Below, piece by piece: positions 62,867 to 64,000 of a DNA stretch of 64,000 nucleotides. Within the stretch, counting starts at the first letter, position 1. The number at the start of each line of letters is the position of its first letter. The position numbers and the translations under genes were made by a program. The stretch is taken from NCBI RefSeq assembly GCF_000733935.1, contig NZ_JPON01000001.1, positions 1,550,001-1,614,000 on the forward strand, read 5' to 3'. The notes below the pieces were generated by a model, which was not told the origin of the DNA, did not search any database, and was given only the letters and a program-made list of their open reading frames with translations. Origin of the DNA: Methylomarinum vadi (GTDB taxonomy: Bacteria; Pseudomonadota; Gammaproteobacteria; Methylococcales; Methylomonadaceae).

Positions 62867-63451
62867 TCATTCTTCATGGGACATGTCGCAACCATTCAGA
62901 TAAAAATAAAAAGAGTCCTGCAACGGCACTAAATCGATCATCAGGGTTGTGTTGGCTTCAAACTCGACGATGGCATCGGCAATCGCGGCGTCGAACAAAT
63001 CGGTCAATTTTCCCGCCAATCGACGTTGCGCATCTTCCTCATCCAATGCAAACGGGTCATCGGCAAATTCCAGCTCTTTGACTGCCTGTTCCAAAGCCAG
63101 CATGGAAAACTGCTCGATAACCTGTTCATAATCGGCAAATACTTTTTCTCCCTTTTCTTGCTTGATGCGTTCGATATCATCCGGATCCGCATACAACATG
63201 AACATGCCCACGACACCCTGATCTTCATTCTTACAAGCGCCGCCCTCCATCATGCGGACCAATTTCAACGTCTTGCCTTCCTTGTCGCGATACAAAAACG
63301 GCGCCGGCAACGCAGTCGTCACCGTCGCTTGTTCCTCCATGTCATCACCAATAGCCGGCTGTTCGTTATGCACTGGCCGTATCGGTTGCGAAGAACAGGA
63401 AAATAAAAGGGGTAAAGCCGCGATAACGGTAACTAAGACTGATTTTTTCAT
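62867..63451 (-). CDS. Lipoprotein, uncharacterised
   Basis: 194 residues. The lipobox LLFSC near residue 19 is clear. The mature part has an acidic, helical middle (DDIERIKQEKGEKVFADYEQVIEQFSML) and a C-terminal VPLQDSFYFYLNGCDM. No recognised domain. It starts near the divergent 73-residue gene. Confidence 0.7.
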   Translation of the reverse strand: MKKSVLVTVIAALPLLFSCSSQPIRPVHNEQPAIGDDMEEQATVTTALPAPFLYRDKEGKTLKLVRMMEGGACKNEDQGVVGMFMLYADPDDIERIKQEKGEKVFADYEQVIEQFSMLALEQAVKELEFADDPFALDEEDAQRRLAGKLTDLFDAAIADAIVEFEANTTLMIDLVPLQDSFYFYLNGCDMSHEE

Positions 63452-63545
63452 AGGGGCCGATTGATTATGTAATGACTTGCATTGTAACCAAATTCAGCTC
63501 AAACTCGGCAAAATAAATTCGTTTATAATCGCACCAGGAGAAACC

Positions 63546-63767
63546 ATGACGACCGAAAACAACCAACTGGCCGATAAAGTCGTGACCGCCTTTAAAAACG
63601 TGTTGAGCGATGAAGCGAGGGATGCAATTTCCGACAAAGAGTTCCACGAACTTAACCTCATCGTCCGCGAAGCGCTATCGCAACACTTATCGATGGCGGC
63701 CGAACTGGTGGAAGACACCGCCAAACGGCTGAAAAGCATGACGGATCATCAGGATATTGGTTTATAA
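63546..63767 (+). CDS. Small helical protein, uncharacterised
   Basis: 73 residues from the ATG at 63546, with AGGAG upstream; an earlier frame start adds 23 implausible residues. Amphipathic helices (LADKVVTAFKNVLSDEARDAI, FHELNLIVREALSQHLSMAAELVEDTAKRL). Its end overlaps the possible TTG start of the next gene. Confidence 0.65.
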   Translation: MTTENNQLADKVVTAFKNVLSDEARDAISDKEFHELNLIVREALSQHLSMAAELVEDTAKRLKSMTDHQDIGL

Positions 63768-64000
63768 AGTACGCTTTAAGCAAACCATAGATGAGTTACT
63801 CTATAATTATTGTTTCAAGCCCTTGTTCTCTGTGATTGCCAAACCCGATCCTATCCAGTCGTTCTTAATGGTATGCAAGGAACTCAATACTTTTTGCAGC
63901 CAGAACGGCTGGATTATCGACGACTCGATTCATTACGAAATTCTAATACGCCAACCCGGCCGTCTTTTGATTTATTTCACATTTCTGGAAAGCATCATGG
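63757..64000 (+). CDS. Partial unknown protein, 3' end outside the window
   Basis: A frame from a TTG at 63757 stays open to the window edge (81 codons): MVYKVRFKQTIDELLYNYCF... then QSFLMVCKELNTFC and IHYEILIRQPGRLLIYFTFLESIM. Protein-like composition, but no motif; the start is uncertain (AGGA close to the TTG). The full gene would be needed for a call. Confidence 0.45.
   Translation, partial: MVYKVRFKQTIDELLYNYCFKPLFSVIAKPDPIQSFLMVCKELNTFCSQNGWIIDDSIHYEILIRQPGRLLIYFTFLESIM

Overview
The window reads as a chromosomal segment of a gammaproteobacterium, most likely an aerobic methylotroph or methanotroph of the Methylococcales type. This is inferred from the gene mix: a PQQ-catabolism-type beta-propeller protein, PEP-CTERM/VPLPA exported proteins, a MauG-type dihaem peroxidase, SoxYZ, a [4Fe-4S] FNR, aat-bpt, efpL, and a heavy load of REP/BIME palindromes with their RAYT transposase. 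No methane or methanol oxidation gene lies in the window, so the assignment stays tentative.

Layout. 0-3.6 kb: two short-chain dehydrogenases (one cut by the left edge), ribokinase, then a gene-poor stretch with two identical 130-bp palindromic elements and a decayed RAYT. 3.6-4.2 kb: an AT-rich PEP-CTERM-like gene. 4.3-20.7 kb: one large locus for a type II secretion/type IV pilus-like machine on the minus strand. In transcription order it has a secretin, a Sel1 lipoprotein, a small unknown protein, pilin A, pilin B, a pilin remnant, pilin D, a PilM-PilN-like fusion, PilO, GspE/PilB ATPase, GspF/PilC, a PilP-like protein, then a NarX-type kinase and NarL-type regulator. A second NarL-type regulator diverges at the far end. 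20.7-25.5 kb: beta-propeller protein, RAYT with REP copies and a partial duplicate, PepSY protein, a frameshifted LuxR regulator and a frameshifted sodium/solute symporter. 25.5-27.1 kb: a non-coding region with three 87-bp repeats carrying DnaA boxes, split by an IS200-like element, which I propose as a replication origin or DnaA-binding locus. 27.1-33.2 kb: GNAT, lipase-like lipoprotein, MIF tautomerase, Tas-like reductase, a 55-residue membrane protein and two uncharacterised proteins. 33.2-33.6 kb: tRNA-Gly, tRNA-Cys, tRNA-Gly. 33.7-41.4 kb: alkaline phosphatase, thiD-thiE-soxY-soxZ-moeA-fnr, a ketopantoate-reductase-like protein and a tandem ACT protein. 41.8-47.4 kb: VPLPA protein, a tandem-Cache protein and a YadGH-type ABC exporter. 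47.5-64 kb: ppx/gppA, a membrane protein, MauG-type peroxidase, ftsK, trxB, aat, bpt, efpL, HEAT-like protein, slyX with an HMA protein, a three-gene lipoprotein/hydrolase group, a DUF6164 protein, yedK, a lipoprotein and small or partial genes.

How the parts work together. The secretion/pilus locus has secretin, alignment complex, inner-membrane platform, one assembly ATPase and long-leader pseudopilins, but no prepilin peptidase or retraction ATPase, so it must borrow those from elsewhere. REP elements have shaped it: one pilin survives only as a C-terminal fragment behind a BIME, and the next pilin appears to read through a BIME into its leader. thiDE, soxYZ and moeA are packed head to tail with overlaps. 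aat, bpt and efpL supply N-degron tagging and translation-rescue functions beside trxB and ftsK.
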